Source: JAXGPP01 sp964436865
GTDB taxonomy: Bacteria > Planctomycetota > Planctomycetia > Pirellulales > Thermoguttaceae
Assembly (NCBI GenBank): GCA_964436865.1
Contig: CAYTFK010000016.1
Coordinates: 1-45,619, forward strand
Direction of reading: 5' to 3'
DNA: 45,619 nt
Shown here: piece after piece, positions 10,816 to 18,708 of the stretch
Layout: the number at the start of each line of letters is the position of its first letter
Position numbering within the stretch: the stretch's first letter is position 1
The notes under the pieces: generated by a model
Database searches by the model: none
What the model saw: the letters and a program-made list of their open reading frames with translations, nothing else
What the model was told of the DNA's origin: nothing
Made by a program: the position numbers and the translations under genes

Positions 10816-12741
10816 TTAATCCTTGACTTCGAACTCCGCATCGATCGTATCCTCATCGCCGCCCGCCGGACGCGAGCCTCCCGGCTGTTGGCCGGCCGGC
10901 CCAGCGCCGGCAGCGCCGCCCGGCGCGGCGCCCGCGCCGGTTTGCTGGTACAGGGTGCGGCTCAGCGCGTGCATCGCCTGCTCCAACTCGCTCACGGCGG
11001 AACGGATGCGAGTCGTGTCGTCGCTCTTGGCAGCTTCCCGGGCCCGCTCGACCGAGCGTTTGATCGCCTCCTTGTCAGCGTCGCCGAGCTTCGCCTCGTG
11101 CTCCTTGATGAGCTTCTCCGATTGCCAGCAGAGGGAGTCTGCCTGGTTGCGGGCCTCTGCCAATTCTCGCTTGCGCTTGTCCTCGTCGGCATGCGACGCC
11201 GCTTCGCGCTGCATGTTCTTGATGTCGTCTTCCGACAACCCTGCCGACTGCTCGATGCGTACCTTCTGCTCCTTGCCGGTGCCCAGGTCCTTGGCCGAGA
11301 CGTTGAGAATGCCGTTGGCATCGATGTCGAAGGTGACCTCGATCTGCGGCACTCCGCGCGGCGCGGGCGGGATTCCTTCCAGGTTGAACTGGCCCAGGAG
11401 CCGGTTGTCGGCCGCCATCTCACGTTCGCCCTGATAGACTTTGATCGTGACCGCCGTCTGGTTGTCGTCGGCCGTGCTGAAGACCTGCTTCTTCTCAGTC
11501 GGGATGGTAGTGTTCCGCTCGACCAGTTTGGTAAGGATCCCGCCCAGGGTCTCGATGCCCAGGCTGAGCGGCGTCACGTCGAGCAGCAGCACGTCGTGTA
11601 CCTCGCCCGCCAGAACGCCACCCTGGATCGCCGCGCCAACGGCCACGACTTCGTCCGGATTCACGCCCTTGTGGGGCTCTTTGCCGAAGTAGCTGCGAAC
11701 GAACTCCTGAACTTTCGGGATGCGCGTCGAGCCGCCTACGAGCACGACTTCGTCGATGTCGCGCGGCTTGAGATTGGCGTCGCCCATCGCCCGTTCCACC
11801 GGGCCGCGGCAGCGTTCGATGAGGTGATCGACTAGTTGCTCGAACTTGGCACGAGTGATCGCCATCTGCAGATGCTTCGGCCCGTTGGCGTCGGCGGTAA
11901 TGAACGGCAGGTTGATATCGGTGTGCTGGGCGACGCTCAACTCCTTCTTCGCCTTCTCGCACGCTTCCTGGAGCCGCTGCAGGGCCATCGTATCTTTACG
12001 CAAATCGATGCCGTTCTCGCGCTGGAACTCGCTGGCAACGTAGTTGATCAACTCCTCGTCAAAATCGTCGCCACCCAGGTGCGTGTCGCCGTTGGTGCTG
12101 ATCACCCGGAATACCCCTTCGGCGACTTCCAGGATCGAGACGTCGAACGTTCCGCCGCCAAGATCGAAGACAACGATCTTCTCAGAAGTTTTGCGATCCA
12201 AACCGTAAGCCAGCGCGGCCGCGGTGGGTTCGTTGATGATCCGCGCGACTTCGAGCCCGGCGATCTGTCCGGCATCCTTCGTGGCCTGGCGTTGGGCGTC
12301 GTTGAAATACGCCGGCACGGTGATCACTGCCTTGTTGACCTTGTGGCCGAGGTAAGCTTCCGCCGACTCCTTCAGCTTCCGCAGCGTCTTCGCGGAGATC
12401 TCCGGGGGCGTGTAATCACGTCCGTCGACGCGGACCTTCACGTATTCCTCGGGCGCGCCCACCACCTCGTAGGGAACCATCTTCTCTTCGCTGGCCACCT
12501 CGCTGTGGCGGCGACCCATGAATCGCTTGATCGAATACACGGTCCGGCGCGGATTGGTGACCGCCTGACGGCGTGCGGGCTCGCCTACCAGTTCATCCTT
12601 GCCCGTGAAGGCGACCACGCTGGGAGTGAGCCGGTTGCCCTCCTGATTCGGGATCACCTTTGCTTCCTTTCCTTCCATGACGGCCACGACCGAATTGGTA
12701 GTCCCCAGGTCGATGCCGATGATCTTCTCTCCGCGAGCCAT
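10816..12741 (-). CDS. dnaK: Hsp70 chaperone DnaK
   Basis: 641 residues from the ATG at 12741, with AAAGGAG at 12748-12754 six nt upstream. The open frame extends 100 codons further up, but that extension is not Hsp70-like. The ATPase domain opens with IIGIDLGTTNSVVAV and includes the FDLGGGTFDVS phosphate-binding loop and VLVGGSTRIPKV. The linker DVTPLSLGIE leads into the peptide-binding domain, and the Gly/Ala/Pro-rich tail ends in DAEFEVKD, the usual C-terminal signature. DnaK binds exposed hydrophobic peptides in an ATP cycle driven by DnaJ and GrpE. Neither partner gene is here. The following gene is clpB, its disaggregation partner. Confidence 0.98.
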   Translation of the reverse strand: MARGEKIIGIDLGTTNSVVAVMEGKEAKVIPNQEGNRLTPSVVAFTGKDELVGEPARRQAVTNPRRTVYSIKRFMGRRHSEVASEEKMVPYEVVGAPEEYVKVRVDGRDYTPPEISAKTLRKLKESAEAYLGHKVNKAVITVPAYFNDAQRQATKDAGQIAGLEVARIINEPTAAALAYGLDRKTSEKIVVFDLGGGTFDVSILEVAEGVFRVISTNGDTHLGGDDFDEELINYVASEFQRENGIDLRKDTMALQRLQEACEKAKKELSVAQHTDINLPFITADANGPKHLQMAITRAKFEQLVDHLIERCRGPVERAMGDANLKPRDIDEVVLVGGSTRIPKVQEFVRSYFGKEPHKGVNPDEVVAVGAAIQGGVLAGEVHDVLLLDVTPLSLGIETLGGILTKLVERNTTIPTEKKQVFSTADDNQTAVTIKVYQGEREMAADNRLLGQFNLEGIPPAPRGVPQIEVTFDIDANGILNVSAKDLGTGKEQKVRIEQSAGLSEDDIKNMQREAASHADEDKRKRELAEARNQADSLCWQSEKLIKEHEAKLGDADKEAIKRSVERAREAAKSDDTTRIRSAVSELEQAMHALSRTLYQQTGAGAAPGGAAGAGPAGQQPGGSRPAGGDEDTIDAEFEVKD

Positions 12742-13178
12742 GCGTTGCTCCTTTCTCGGTCTTCGCCACACTCGAACGGGCACAATCGATAGTGTGCCGG
12801 TGGGATTCTCTGTGGGATGGTCAGTTGCGACGGCGTGTGTTGTTGATGAGTCGGCCGCATCAGCCAATGATTCACAAGCGGATATGCAAAGTCCATGCCG
12901 GCTGGTCGTGCTATCGTAAGTTGTTGACATGCAGAGATTTGCATCATTATTTCCGAATAGGGAGTCGACGGTGCCTGCCATTTTGACAACGCGAGTGCCC
13001 CTTCCGTGGAGTGGCTGCCAATTTGGCATCCGCGCGATCACCTGCGGTGCTCATCTCGACAGCGAGTGCGATTCTGTACATGGCGCTTGACGACGCGCCA
13101 GCACACAAGTACAAGGTGGCATAACGTACGGACGGCGCATCTTCTGCCGTCATTGGGAGTTCTGACGAGAGCACGAGA
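12742..13178. other. 437-bp divergent intergenic region between dnaK and pheA
   Basis: No gene was seen. The region holds the dnaK SD, the dnaK upstream region on the minus strand, and the pheA upstream region on the plus strand. On the plus strand TTGACA at 12924-12929 is followed 15 nt later by CATTAT (12945-12950), a weak promoter candidate about 230 nt before pheA. Short inverted repeats are ATGCA-N6-TGCAT (12929-12944), the pair at 12976-13028 listed separately, and TGGCGC-N8-GCGCCA (13081-13100). No CIRCE element (TTAGCACTC-N9-GAGTGCTAA) or sigma-32-type promoter is recognisable. Confidence 0.5.
12976..13028. promoter_or_regulatory. Pair of 13-bp palindrome-like sites upstream of dnaK
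   Basis: TGCCAATTTGGCA at 13016-13028 is a perfect palindrome with arms of six and a central T. TGCCATTTTGACA at 12976-12988 matches it at 11 of 13 positions and starts exactly 40 bp earlier. Two similar palindromic sites about four helical turns apart between divergent genes look like binding sites for a dimeric regulator. Which gene they would control, and the protein involved, are unknown. Confidence 0.4.
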
Positions 13179-14306
13179 ATGGCAAAGAAGACCAAGCGAA
13201 CGCATCCGCCCACCAAACTTGGGCCGGAGAGGGGGGCGGATATACGCGCTTTGACCGCAGAGCTAAAGCGCATGGATCGCGAGTTGGTCCGACTGTTCAG
13301 CGATCGATCGCGCCTGGCTGGCAAGATAGGAGATCTGCGGCAGGAAGACGGAAGTCTCTCGGACAGTCTTATGCCGGACGATGATGCACTTGCCCAGGCC
13401 CTCGAGTTGAACCAGGGGCCGCTCTCAAACGAGACTCTGCGAGCGGTATTTCGGGAACTGAACAGTGGTGCCCGGTCGCTGATTAAGCGGCTGCGGATCG
13501 CTTTCCTGGGTCCGCTCTACAGCTACAGTCACTTGGCGGCGATGCGCCGTTTTGGCCAGTCGGTCGAATTCGCGCCGGTGGGGACCATCGCGGCTGTGTT
13601 TGAAGAGGTCGACCGCGGCCAGTCCGATTACGGGATCGTGCCCTTTGAGAACTCCACGGATGGCCGCATCGCCGACACGCTCGACATGTTCACGCGGCTG
13701 CCGGTGCGGATCTGCGGCCAGGTGCGACTGGACATCCACCACGCGCTGCTGGGCAAATGCCCGCGAACCGAAGTCAAGGAAGTATATAGCCGTCCCCAAG
13801 CCCTCTCCCAATGCCGCAACTGGCTGGCACGGCATCTGCCTGCCGCCCGGCCGATCGAGGTCACCAGTACGTCAACTGCGGCCCAACTTGCCAAGGAGAA
13901 GCCCGGTGCTGCAGCGATCGCCAGCCTGGAGGCCGGGGTGAACTACGGACTCGACGTGCTTGCGGAAAGGATCGAGGACAATCCCGATAACCGCACCTGG
14001 TTTGCGGTCATCGGCGATCACACCGGCAAGCGGACGGGGGACGATCACACGGCCCTCATGTTCCAGACGGAACACCGTTTTGGTGCGTTGGCCGATGTGC
14101 TGGCGATCTTCAAGCGGAATCGCATCAACCTGACTTGGATCGAATCCTTTCCGGTTCCTGGAACGCAACGGGTGTATCTGTTCTTCGTCGAACTGGAAGG
14201 ACACGAGCAGGACGCCCGTTTTCGCCGGGCCGTGGCCGCGCTGGAAAGACGCACATTGCGGATGGAGATTCTGGGGTCATACCCGGTAGATACGTCGAGC
14301 GATTAG
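13179..14306 (+). CDS. pheA: Prephenate dehydratase with degenerate chorismate-mutase-like domain and ACT domain
   Basis: 375 residues. Residues ~20-104 align with AroQ chorismate mutase, ~105-280 with prephenate dehydratase (IAFLGPLYSYSHLAA, GIVPFENSTDGRIADTLD, STSTAAQLA) and ~292-368 with an ACT regulatory domain (GALADVLAIF, NLTWIESFP). The enzyme converts prephenate to phenylpyruvate for phenylalanine synthesis. Three things are unusual. By eye, the mutase domain keeps Arg43 (E. coli Arg28) but has lost counterparts of Arg11, Asp48, Arg51, Glu52 and Gln88. The dehydratase TRF motif reads TWF at 273-275. The ACT ESRP motif reads ESFP. Mutase activity may therefore be absent. The ATG at 13179 has only a weak upstream purine stretch; no better start is seen. 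Confidence 0.88.
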   Translation: MAKKTKRTHPPTKLGPERGADIRALTAELKRMDRELVRLFSDRSRLAGKIGDLRQEDGSLSDSLMPDDDALAQALELNQGPLSNETLRAVFRELNSGARSLIKRLRIAFLGPLYSYSHLAAMRRFGQSVEFAPVGTIAAVFEEVDRGQSDYGIVPFENSTDGRIADTLDMFTRLPVRICGQVRLDIHHALLGKCPRTEVKEVYSRPQALSQCRNWLARHLPAARPIEVTSTSTAAQLAKEKPGAAAIASLEAGVNYGLDVLAERIEDNPDNRTWFAVIGDHTGKRTGDDHTALMFQTEHRFGALADVLAIFKRNRINLTWIESFPVPGTQRVYLFFVELEGHEQDARFRRAVAALERRTLRMEILGSYPVDTSSD

Positions 14307-14458
14307 CGACGGCAGATCGCTGCCGAGCAACCGTCCATTGACGTTTCGGCTTCCCAAGCCCTTGCCAACGGCCGCACTTTCTTGGATCATAAGGGCTTTC
14401 TTGCACCCCCACCGGTGCCGGTTCAGGTTTCTTGCCATTGGTGAAGGAGTCGTGCTGT

Positions 14459-15223
14459 ATGTCTCGCCGTCAGTTGATCGCTGGAAACTGGAAGATGAAT
14501 CTTGACCGGGCTGGTGCCGTATCCCTTGCCGAGGGGGTCGTCAAGGCCGCCGAAAAGGTTGAGGGGGTCGATCTGGCCGTTTGCCCACCCGCCGTCTATC
14601 TCGACGCGGTAAGCAAAGTGGTCGCCGGTACGAAAGTGGCACTTGGCGCGCAGAACATGTACCACGAGGTGAAGGGGGCATTCACCGGTGAGATCAGCCC
14701 GGCGATGCTCAAGGATTTTGGCTGCACCTACGTGATTCTGGGCCATAGCGAACGTCGACATATCCTGCGGGAGTCGGACGCCGACGTGAACGAGAAGGTG
14801 CACGCCGCGCTGGCGCACGGGCTGGTACCAATCGTGTGCGTAGGCGAACTGCTTGCCGAACGGGAGGCTGGCAAGACCTTTCGCGTCATCCGGCGTCAGT
14901 TTGACGGCTCGCTTTCCGGGTTGACTGCCGCCCAGATCCGGCAGATCGTCATCGCTTACGAACCAGTCTGGGCGATCGGCACGGGCAAGGTAGCCACTCC
15001 GGAGCAGGCCGAGGAGGTCCATCTCGACCTTCGCAAGATGCTCCAGGAGCGTTACAATAGGGAAGCGGCTGAGGCGGTGCGGATTCAGTACGGTGGGAGC
15101 GTCAAGGCGGACAACGCTGCCCAACTCCTCAACCAGCCCAATATCGACGGCGCGCTGGTTGGCGGCGCGAGCCTTAAGGCAGGCGATTTCCTGGGAATCG
15201 CCGCTGGCGCTCGTCGCGTCTAG
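14459..15223 (+). CDS. tpiA: Triosephosphate isomerase
   Basis: 254 residues, normal for the family. The ATG at 14459 is preferred over an in-frame upstream start because AAGGAG lies at 14444-14449. The catalytic residues are all present: Lys12 in GNWKMN, His96 in GHSERR and Glu168 in YEPVWAIGTG, with the flexible loop 6 following and YGGSVKADN forming the phosphate-binding part. It interconverts dihydroxyacetone phosphate and glyceraldehyde 3-phosphate. It is followed by secG, a common bacterial pairing. The 152-nt gap after pheA contains an 8-bp inverted repeat (14356-14363 with 14391-14398) that is too loosely spaced to call a terminator. Confidence 0.97.
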   Translation: MSRRQLIAGNWKMNLDRAGAVSLAEGVVKAAEKVEGVDLAVCPPAVYLDAVSKVVAGTKVALGAQNMYHEVKGAFTGEISPAMLKDFGCTYVILGHSERRHILRESDADVNEKVHAALAHGLVPIVCVGELLAEREAGKTFRVIRRQFDGSLSGLTAAQIRQIVIAYEPVWAIGTGKVATPEQAEEVHLDLRKMLQERYNREAAEAVRIQYGGSVKADNAAQLLNQPNIDGALVGGASLKAGDFLGIAAGARRV

Positions 15224-15349
15224 CGGGGGCCTGCCTCCGTTTAGATCGAGATGTCACGATGATCCCGCGCAAGCAGTCGTTGATGGCCAGGTTCACCACC
15301 GAGCGGACGAGCAATCGGGCCGCTCCCTGTTTCAGGAGTTGAACGAGCG

Positions 15350-15712
15350 ATGTACGTGCTGTTCATGATCTTGCTGCTCCTTGTGGCGCTGGTGTTGATC
15401 CTGATCGTGCTCGTGCAGCGCGGCAAGGGAGGCGGGTTGGCCGGCGCGTTCGGCGGCATGGGCGGCCAGAGCGCTTTTGGCACAAAGGCCGGCGATACCT
15501 TCACGCGGATCACTATCGGCGTGGCCACGGTCTGGATCCTGCTGTGCATCTGGTCGGTGAAGATGTTGGGCACGACCGATTCGCAGTTGCAGCTTCCCAC
15601 CGTGCCAGGTTCCAGCCAACAATCGTCCCCCCCCGCCGGCGCCGCTGGTGGCTCCGGCACCCCGGCCGCCACCCCGCCGGCTGCTCCCGCCGAGGACGGC
15701 GGCAACAAGTAG
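15350..15712 (+). CDS. secG: Preprotein translocase subunit SecG
   Basis: 120 residues. Two membrane helices (~2-22 and ~52-72) flank the conserved cytoplasmic loop with QRGKGGGLAGAFGG and SAFGTKAGD, which is diagnostic of SecG. A Pro/Ala/Gly-rich tail of ~40 residues follows and is not conserved. SecG assists SecYE in protein export. AGGAG at 15334-15338 precedes the ATG. The 126-nt gap after tpiA holds no recognisable gene. Confidence 0.93.
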   Translation: MYVLFMILLLLVALVLILIVLVQRGKGGGLAGAFGGMGGQSAFGTKAGDTFTRITIGVATVWILLCIWSVKMLGTTDSQLQLPTVPGSSQQSSPPAGAAGGSGTPAATPPAAPAEDGGNK

Positions 15713-15748
15713 TAACCTCCGACCGCGGCCCCGGGAGTCCATTCCGCC

Positions 15749-16633
15749 ATGCTCCTGAGCATGACCGGCTTCGGCGAAGCGCGATCGCACACCGACAGCT
15801 TGACTGTCGCCGTGGAGGTGCGCTGCATCAACAGCCGCTATGTGAAGATTTCCACGCGCATGACCGAGGGCTTTGCCGTTCTCGAAGCCCGCGTTGAAAG
15901 TGCGGTGCGCAAACGGGTGCGCCGCGGCACGATCCAGGTCAATGTGCGCGTCGATCGGCTTCACGCGCCGGACGATTATCGAGTGAACGCCGAGGTGCTC
16001 AAGGCCTACCGCAGCCAACTGGAGGCCGTCGCGAGGCTTCTGGGGAGCGAGGAGACGGTCCGTCTGGAAAGTCTTTTGATGCTGCCCGGCGTGGTGAGCG
16101 AGGATGCCGACCACGACGCCGATGCGGAGCAGCACTGGCCGGCGATCGAGCAGACCCTGAACACAGCGCTAACCCAGCTCGACCGCATGCGGTCCGAAGA
16201 GGGACGGGCGATGGCGGCCGACTTGCGGGCCAACTGCCTGGCGGCTTCGGCGAGCCTCGCCGAAGTCGAGCGCCGCGCGCCGCTGGTCATCGAGAACTAC
16301 CGCGAACGCCTCCGGGAACGGCTTTCGAAGTCGCTCGCCGGGCACAACGTGTCGATCGACGTTTCTGAATTGCTGCGCGAGGTCAGCCTGTTCGCCGACC
16401 GCAGCGATATCTCCGAGGAAATGGTCCGCCTGCGCAGCCACCTCGAGCAATTCCTGGCGACCATGGAGGAGCCTGAGAGCTCCGGCCGTAAGCTGGAGTT
16501 TTTAACCCAGGAGATGGTCCGCGAGAGCAACACGATCGGGTCGAAAGCCAACGACGTGGAGATCGCTCGCTACGTCATCGAGATCAAGACGGCCATCGAG
16601 CGGATCCGCGAGATGATCCAGAACGTTGAGTAG
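15749..16633 (+). CDS. YicC/YloC-family endoribonuclease
   Basis: 294 residues, matching the usual ~290. It opens with LLSMTGFGEA, the family's N-terminal signature, and ends with the conserved DUF1732 segment (GRKLEFLTQEMVRESNTIGSKA ending with VEIKTAIERIREMIQNVE), spanning ~240-294. YicC proteins are reported as endoribonucleases with roles in stress and stationary phase. The neighbours gmk and rpoZ give classic yicC-gmk-rpoZ-coaBC synteny, which supports the assignment. gmk starts 3 nt after the stop. Confidence 0.92.
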   Translation: MLLSMTGFGEARSHTDSLTVAVEVRCINSRYVKISTRMTEGFAVLEARVESAVRKRVRRGTIQVNVRVDRLHAPDDYRVNAEVLKAYRSQLEAVARLLGSEETVRLESLLMLPGVVSEDADHDADAEQHWPAIEQTLNTALTQLDRMRSEEGRAMAADLRANCLAASASLAEVERRAPLVIENYRERLRERLSKSLAGHNVSIDVSELLREVSLFADRSDISEEMVRLRSHLEQFLATMEEPESSGRKLEFLTQEMVRESNTIGSKANDVEIARYVIEIKTAIERIREMIQNVE

Positions 16634-16636
16634 CCG

Positions 16637-17233
16637 ATGCCAACCGCGCGGCCGGGCAAACTCGTGGTGGTTTCCGGACCTTCAGGGGCCGGGAAGACGA
16701 CCGTCACGCGACGGGTGCTGGCCGAACCGCCCGTGCCGCTGGTCCGCAGCGTCTCGGCGACCACACGGCAACCGCGGCCGGGTGAGATCGACGGGCAGGA
16801 CTACCTGTTCCTGTCAGACGAGGAGTTCGCCCGCCGCCGCAGCCAGGGCGACTTTCTGGAGTGTTTCCAGGTCTTCGGCCGCGATGCCTGGTACGGCACA
16901 TTGAAGAGCACGGTGGCCGCGGGACTGGAGGCGGGTAACTGGATCCTCCTGGAGATCGACGTCCAGGGTGGCCGCAAAGTGATGCGCTTGGATCCGGACG
17001 CGGTGTCTATTTTCATCCGCCCCCGCTGCCTGGAGGAACTTGAGCGGCGACTGCGGGGTAGAGGCACGGAGACCGAAGAAGCCATCGTGCGGCGTCTCCG
17101 CCGCGCGGCTGCGGAACTCGCCGAGGCTGAGCACTACCGATATCAGGTTATCAACGACGACGTGGAGCGGGCGGTACAAGAGATCAACGACATCCTCACC
17201 CAGGAGGCTGAGAAAACATGCTCGACGAACTGA
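16637..17233 (+). CDS. gmk: Guanylate kinase
   Basis: 198 residues. Walker A is GPSGAGKTT (~15-23). SVSATTRQPRPGEIDGQDY matches the GMP-binding region, and the family-typical ILLEIDVQGG stretch follows. The enzyme phosphorylates GMP to GDP with ATP and is essential for guanine nucleotide supply. It overlaps the start of rpoZ by 16 nt in another frame, indicating tight coupling. Confidence 0.96.
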   Translation: MPTARPGKLVVVSGPSGAGKTTVTRRVLAEPPVPLVRSVSATTRQPRPGEIDGQDYLFLSDEEFARRRSQGDFLECFQVFGRDAWYGTLKSTVAAGLEAGNWILLEIDVQGGRKVMRLDPDAVSIFIRPRCLEELERRLRGRGTETEEAIVRRLRRAAAELAEAEHYRYQVINDDVERAVQEINDILTQEAEKTCSTN

Positions 17234-17475
17234 AAGAAGAACAGATCGTCAACAAGGTCGGCGGCCGTTTCAAGCTTTCGACTCTGATCCAGAAGCGGCT
17301 GGTGGCCCTCAACAAGGGAGCCCCGGCGCTGGTGAACCTGAATACCGAAGACAAGATGAAGATCGTGATCCAGGAGATCATCCAGGACAAGATCTACCTG
17401 GACAGCGAATCGAATGTCCGCATTGCCGGCGAAAAAGCCGGTGGGCCACCTGAATTGGACCTCAGCCAGCTATGA
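17218..17475 (+). CDS. rpoZ: RNA polymerase omega subunit
   Basis: 85 residues. VNKVGGRFKLSTLIQKR corresponds to the omega core motif (V-x-N-R-F-x-L-x-x-x-A-x-x-R), and the helices that wrap the beta-prime C-terminus follow. AGGAGG at 17202-17207, inside gmk, serves as its SD. The stop overlaps the coaC start as ATGA. Position between gmk and coaC is the normal bacterial location, which strengthens the call despite low similarity to proteobacterial omega. The protein assists assembly of RNA polymerase. Confidence 0.88.
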   Translation: MLDELKEEQIVNKVGGRFKLSTLIQKRLVALNKGAPALVNLNTEDKMKIVIQEIIQDKIYLDSESNVRIAGEKAGGPPELDLSQL

Positions 17476-18047
17476 ACGGGCGCGAGCTTGTCGTCGGCGT
17501 CAGCGGGGGAATCGCCGCCTACAAGGCGGCAGCCCTGGTGAGCCAGTTGGTTCAGGCCGGCGCCGGCGTTACCGTGGTGATGACCGAGGCCGCCACGCAC
17601 CTGGTCGGCCCGAAGACTTTCGAAGCCCTCACCCGGCGGCCGGTCGGAATCGAAATGTGGGGCCTCGGCATCCACCCCCACATCGAGTTGGCCGACCAGG
17701 CTGAGTTGCTGTGCGTGGCCCCGGCAACAGCCAACCTGCTGGCCAAGGCCGCGCACGGTCTGGCCGACGATCTGCTCAGCACTTTGCTGCTGGCGTTTCA
17801 CGGTCCCATCTTGCTTGCTCCCGCCATGAACACGCACATGTGGCAGAAGCCGGCCGTGCAGCGCAACGTGGCCCAGTTGCGCGAGGACGGAGTCCTGCTC
17901 CTGGAGCCCGAGGCCGGATATCTGAGTTGCGGGGCGGTCGGTCCCGGACGCATGGCGGCGCCGGAGGCAATCTTTGCGGCAATTTCTTCGGTGCTCGATC
18001 GCGCTTCCGACAGACGGGGAACGGACGGCGCGCATTCAGAGCGGTGA
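17472..18047 (+). CDS. coaC: Phosphopantothenoylcysteine decarboxylase (CoaC, flavoprotein)
   Basis: 191 residues. SGGIAAYK (11-18) begins the flavoprotein fold. His70 in HPHIELAD is the expected catalytic His. PAMN (117-120) is the substrate-binding motif, and the substrate-clamp Cys153 lies in LSCGAVGPGRMA. It decarboxylates phosphopantothenoylcysteine to phosphopantetheine in coenzyme A synthesis. Most bacteria fuse this to CoaB; here the frame ends 14 nt before a separate CoaB. Its ATG overlaps the rpoZ stop (ATGA). Confidence 0.93.
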   Translation: MNGRELVVGVSGGIAAYKAAALVSQLVQAGAGVTVVMTEAATHLVGPKTFEALTRRPVGIEMWGLGIHPHIELADQAELLCVAPATANLLAKAAHGLADDLLSTLLLAFHGPILLAPAMNTHMWQKPAVQRNVAQLREDGVLLLEPEAGYLSCGAVGPGRMAAPEAIFAAISSVLDRASDRRGTDGAHSER

Positions 18048-18060
18048 AACAGGCCTCCCC

Positions 18061-18708
18061 TTGGCTCGCATCCTCATCACTTCCGGCCCCACGCGGCAGT
18101 ATCTCGATCCGGTCCGCTACTTGACTAATGCGTCCAGCGGCCGGATGGGGGCGGCGCTGGCGGAAGCAGCCCTCGAAGCCGGGCACGAAGTCGTCGTGGT
18201 CAGCGGCCCGGTCGACGTCAGCTACCCGAGCGCGGCGCAGGTCATGCCAGTGATTTCCACCGATGAGATGTTGAAGGCCTGCGAGAAGCTTTTTCCCGGC
18301 TGCGACGGCTTGATCGGCGCCGCGGCCCCTTGCGACTACCGACCAATTGGCGTCGCGAGGCACAAGCTCTCGAAAACCGGACACCCGTTGCAGATCGAGT
18401 TAGTCGAGACTCCCGACGTGATCGCCGGCCTGGCTGGTTTGAGAACATCCCAATGGATGGTCGCCTTTGCGCTGGAGACGGAAGACCACCGCATGCGGGC
18501 GATGCAGAAACTCGAGCGGAAACGCTGCGAGCTGATCGTGGTCAATGGTCCCGCCGCAATCCATTCCCCGAACACTCAGGTCGAAATCATCGATCGTGCC
18601 GGCAACGTGGTGGCGTCGCTGAGCGGCACGAAAGGGGAAGTCGCGAGGGGAGTGTTGGGCGTAATCGACGAGCGGCTCATCGCGCCTCAGCGCAGCACGC
18701 CTGCATAG
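18061..18708 (+). CDS. coaB: Phosphopantothenate-cysteine ligase (CoaB), separate protein
   Basis: About 215 residues. The proposed start is TTG at 18061, immediately before ARILITSGPTRQYLDPVR, the usual opening of the CoaB domain. The open frame continues upstream to an ATG at 17974 that would overlap coaC by 74 nt and give non-homologous residues. LTNASSGRMG and AAAPCDYRP (Ala-Asp-Tyr-Arg-Pro in relatives) mark the nucleotide and phosphopantothenate sites; KLSKTG is the dimer-lid lysine motif. It joins phosphopantothenate to cysteine. It is in a different frame from coaC, so a split gene pair rather than one fused CoaBC. Its end overlaps birA by 22 nt, tail to tail. Confidence 0.88.
   Translation: MARILITSGPTRQYLDPVRYLTNASSGRMGAALAEAALEAGHEVVVVSGPVDVSYPSAAQVMPVISTDEMLKACEKLFPGCDGLIGAAAPCDYRPIGVARHKLSKTGHPLQIELVETPDVIAGLAGLRTSQWMVAFALETEDHRMRAMQKLERKRCELIVVNGPAAIHSPNTQVEIIDRAGNVVASLSGTKGEVARGVLGVIDERLIAPQRSTPA

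Noticed and set aside
12441..13041. A 100-codon N-terminal extension of DnaK up to 13041
   Set aside because: The sequence before MARGEK is not Hsp70-like and runs through the divergent regulatory region. The strong SD fits the ATG at 12741.
13041..13078. CIRCE-like element (GTGCTC ... GAGTGC) upstream of dnaK
   Set aside because: The left half is not the reverse complement of the right half (GCACTC would be needed), so it is not an inverted repeat.
14356..14398. AAGCCCTT/AAGGGCTT as a terminator between pheA and tpiA
   Set aside because: The 27-nt loop and the absence of a T run make a rho-independent terminator unlikely.
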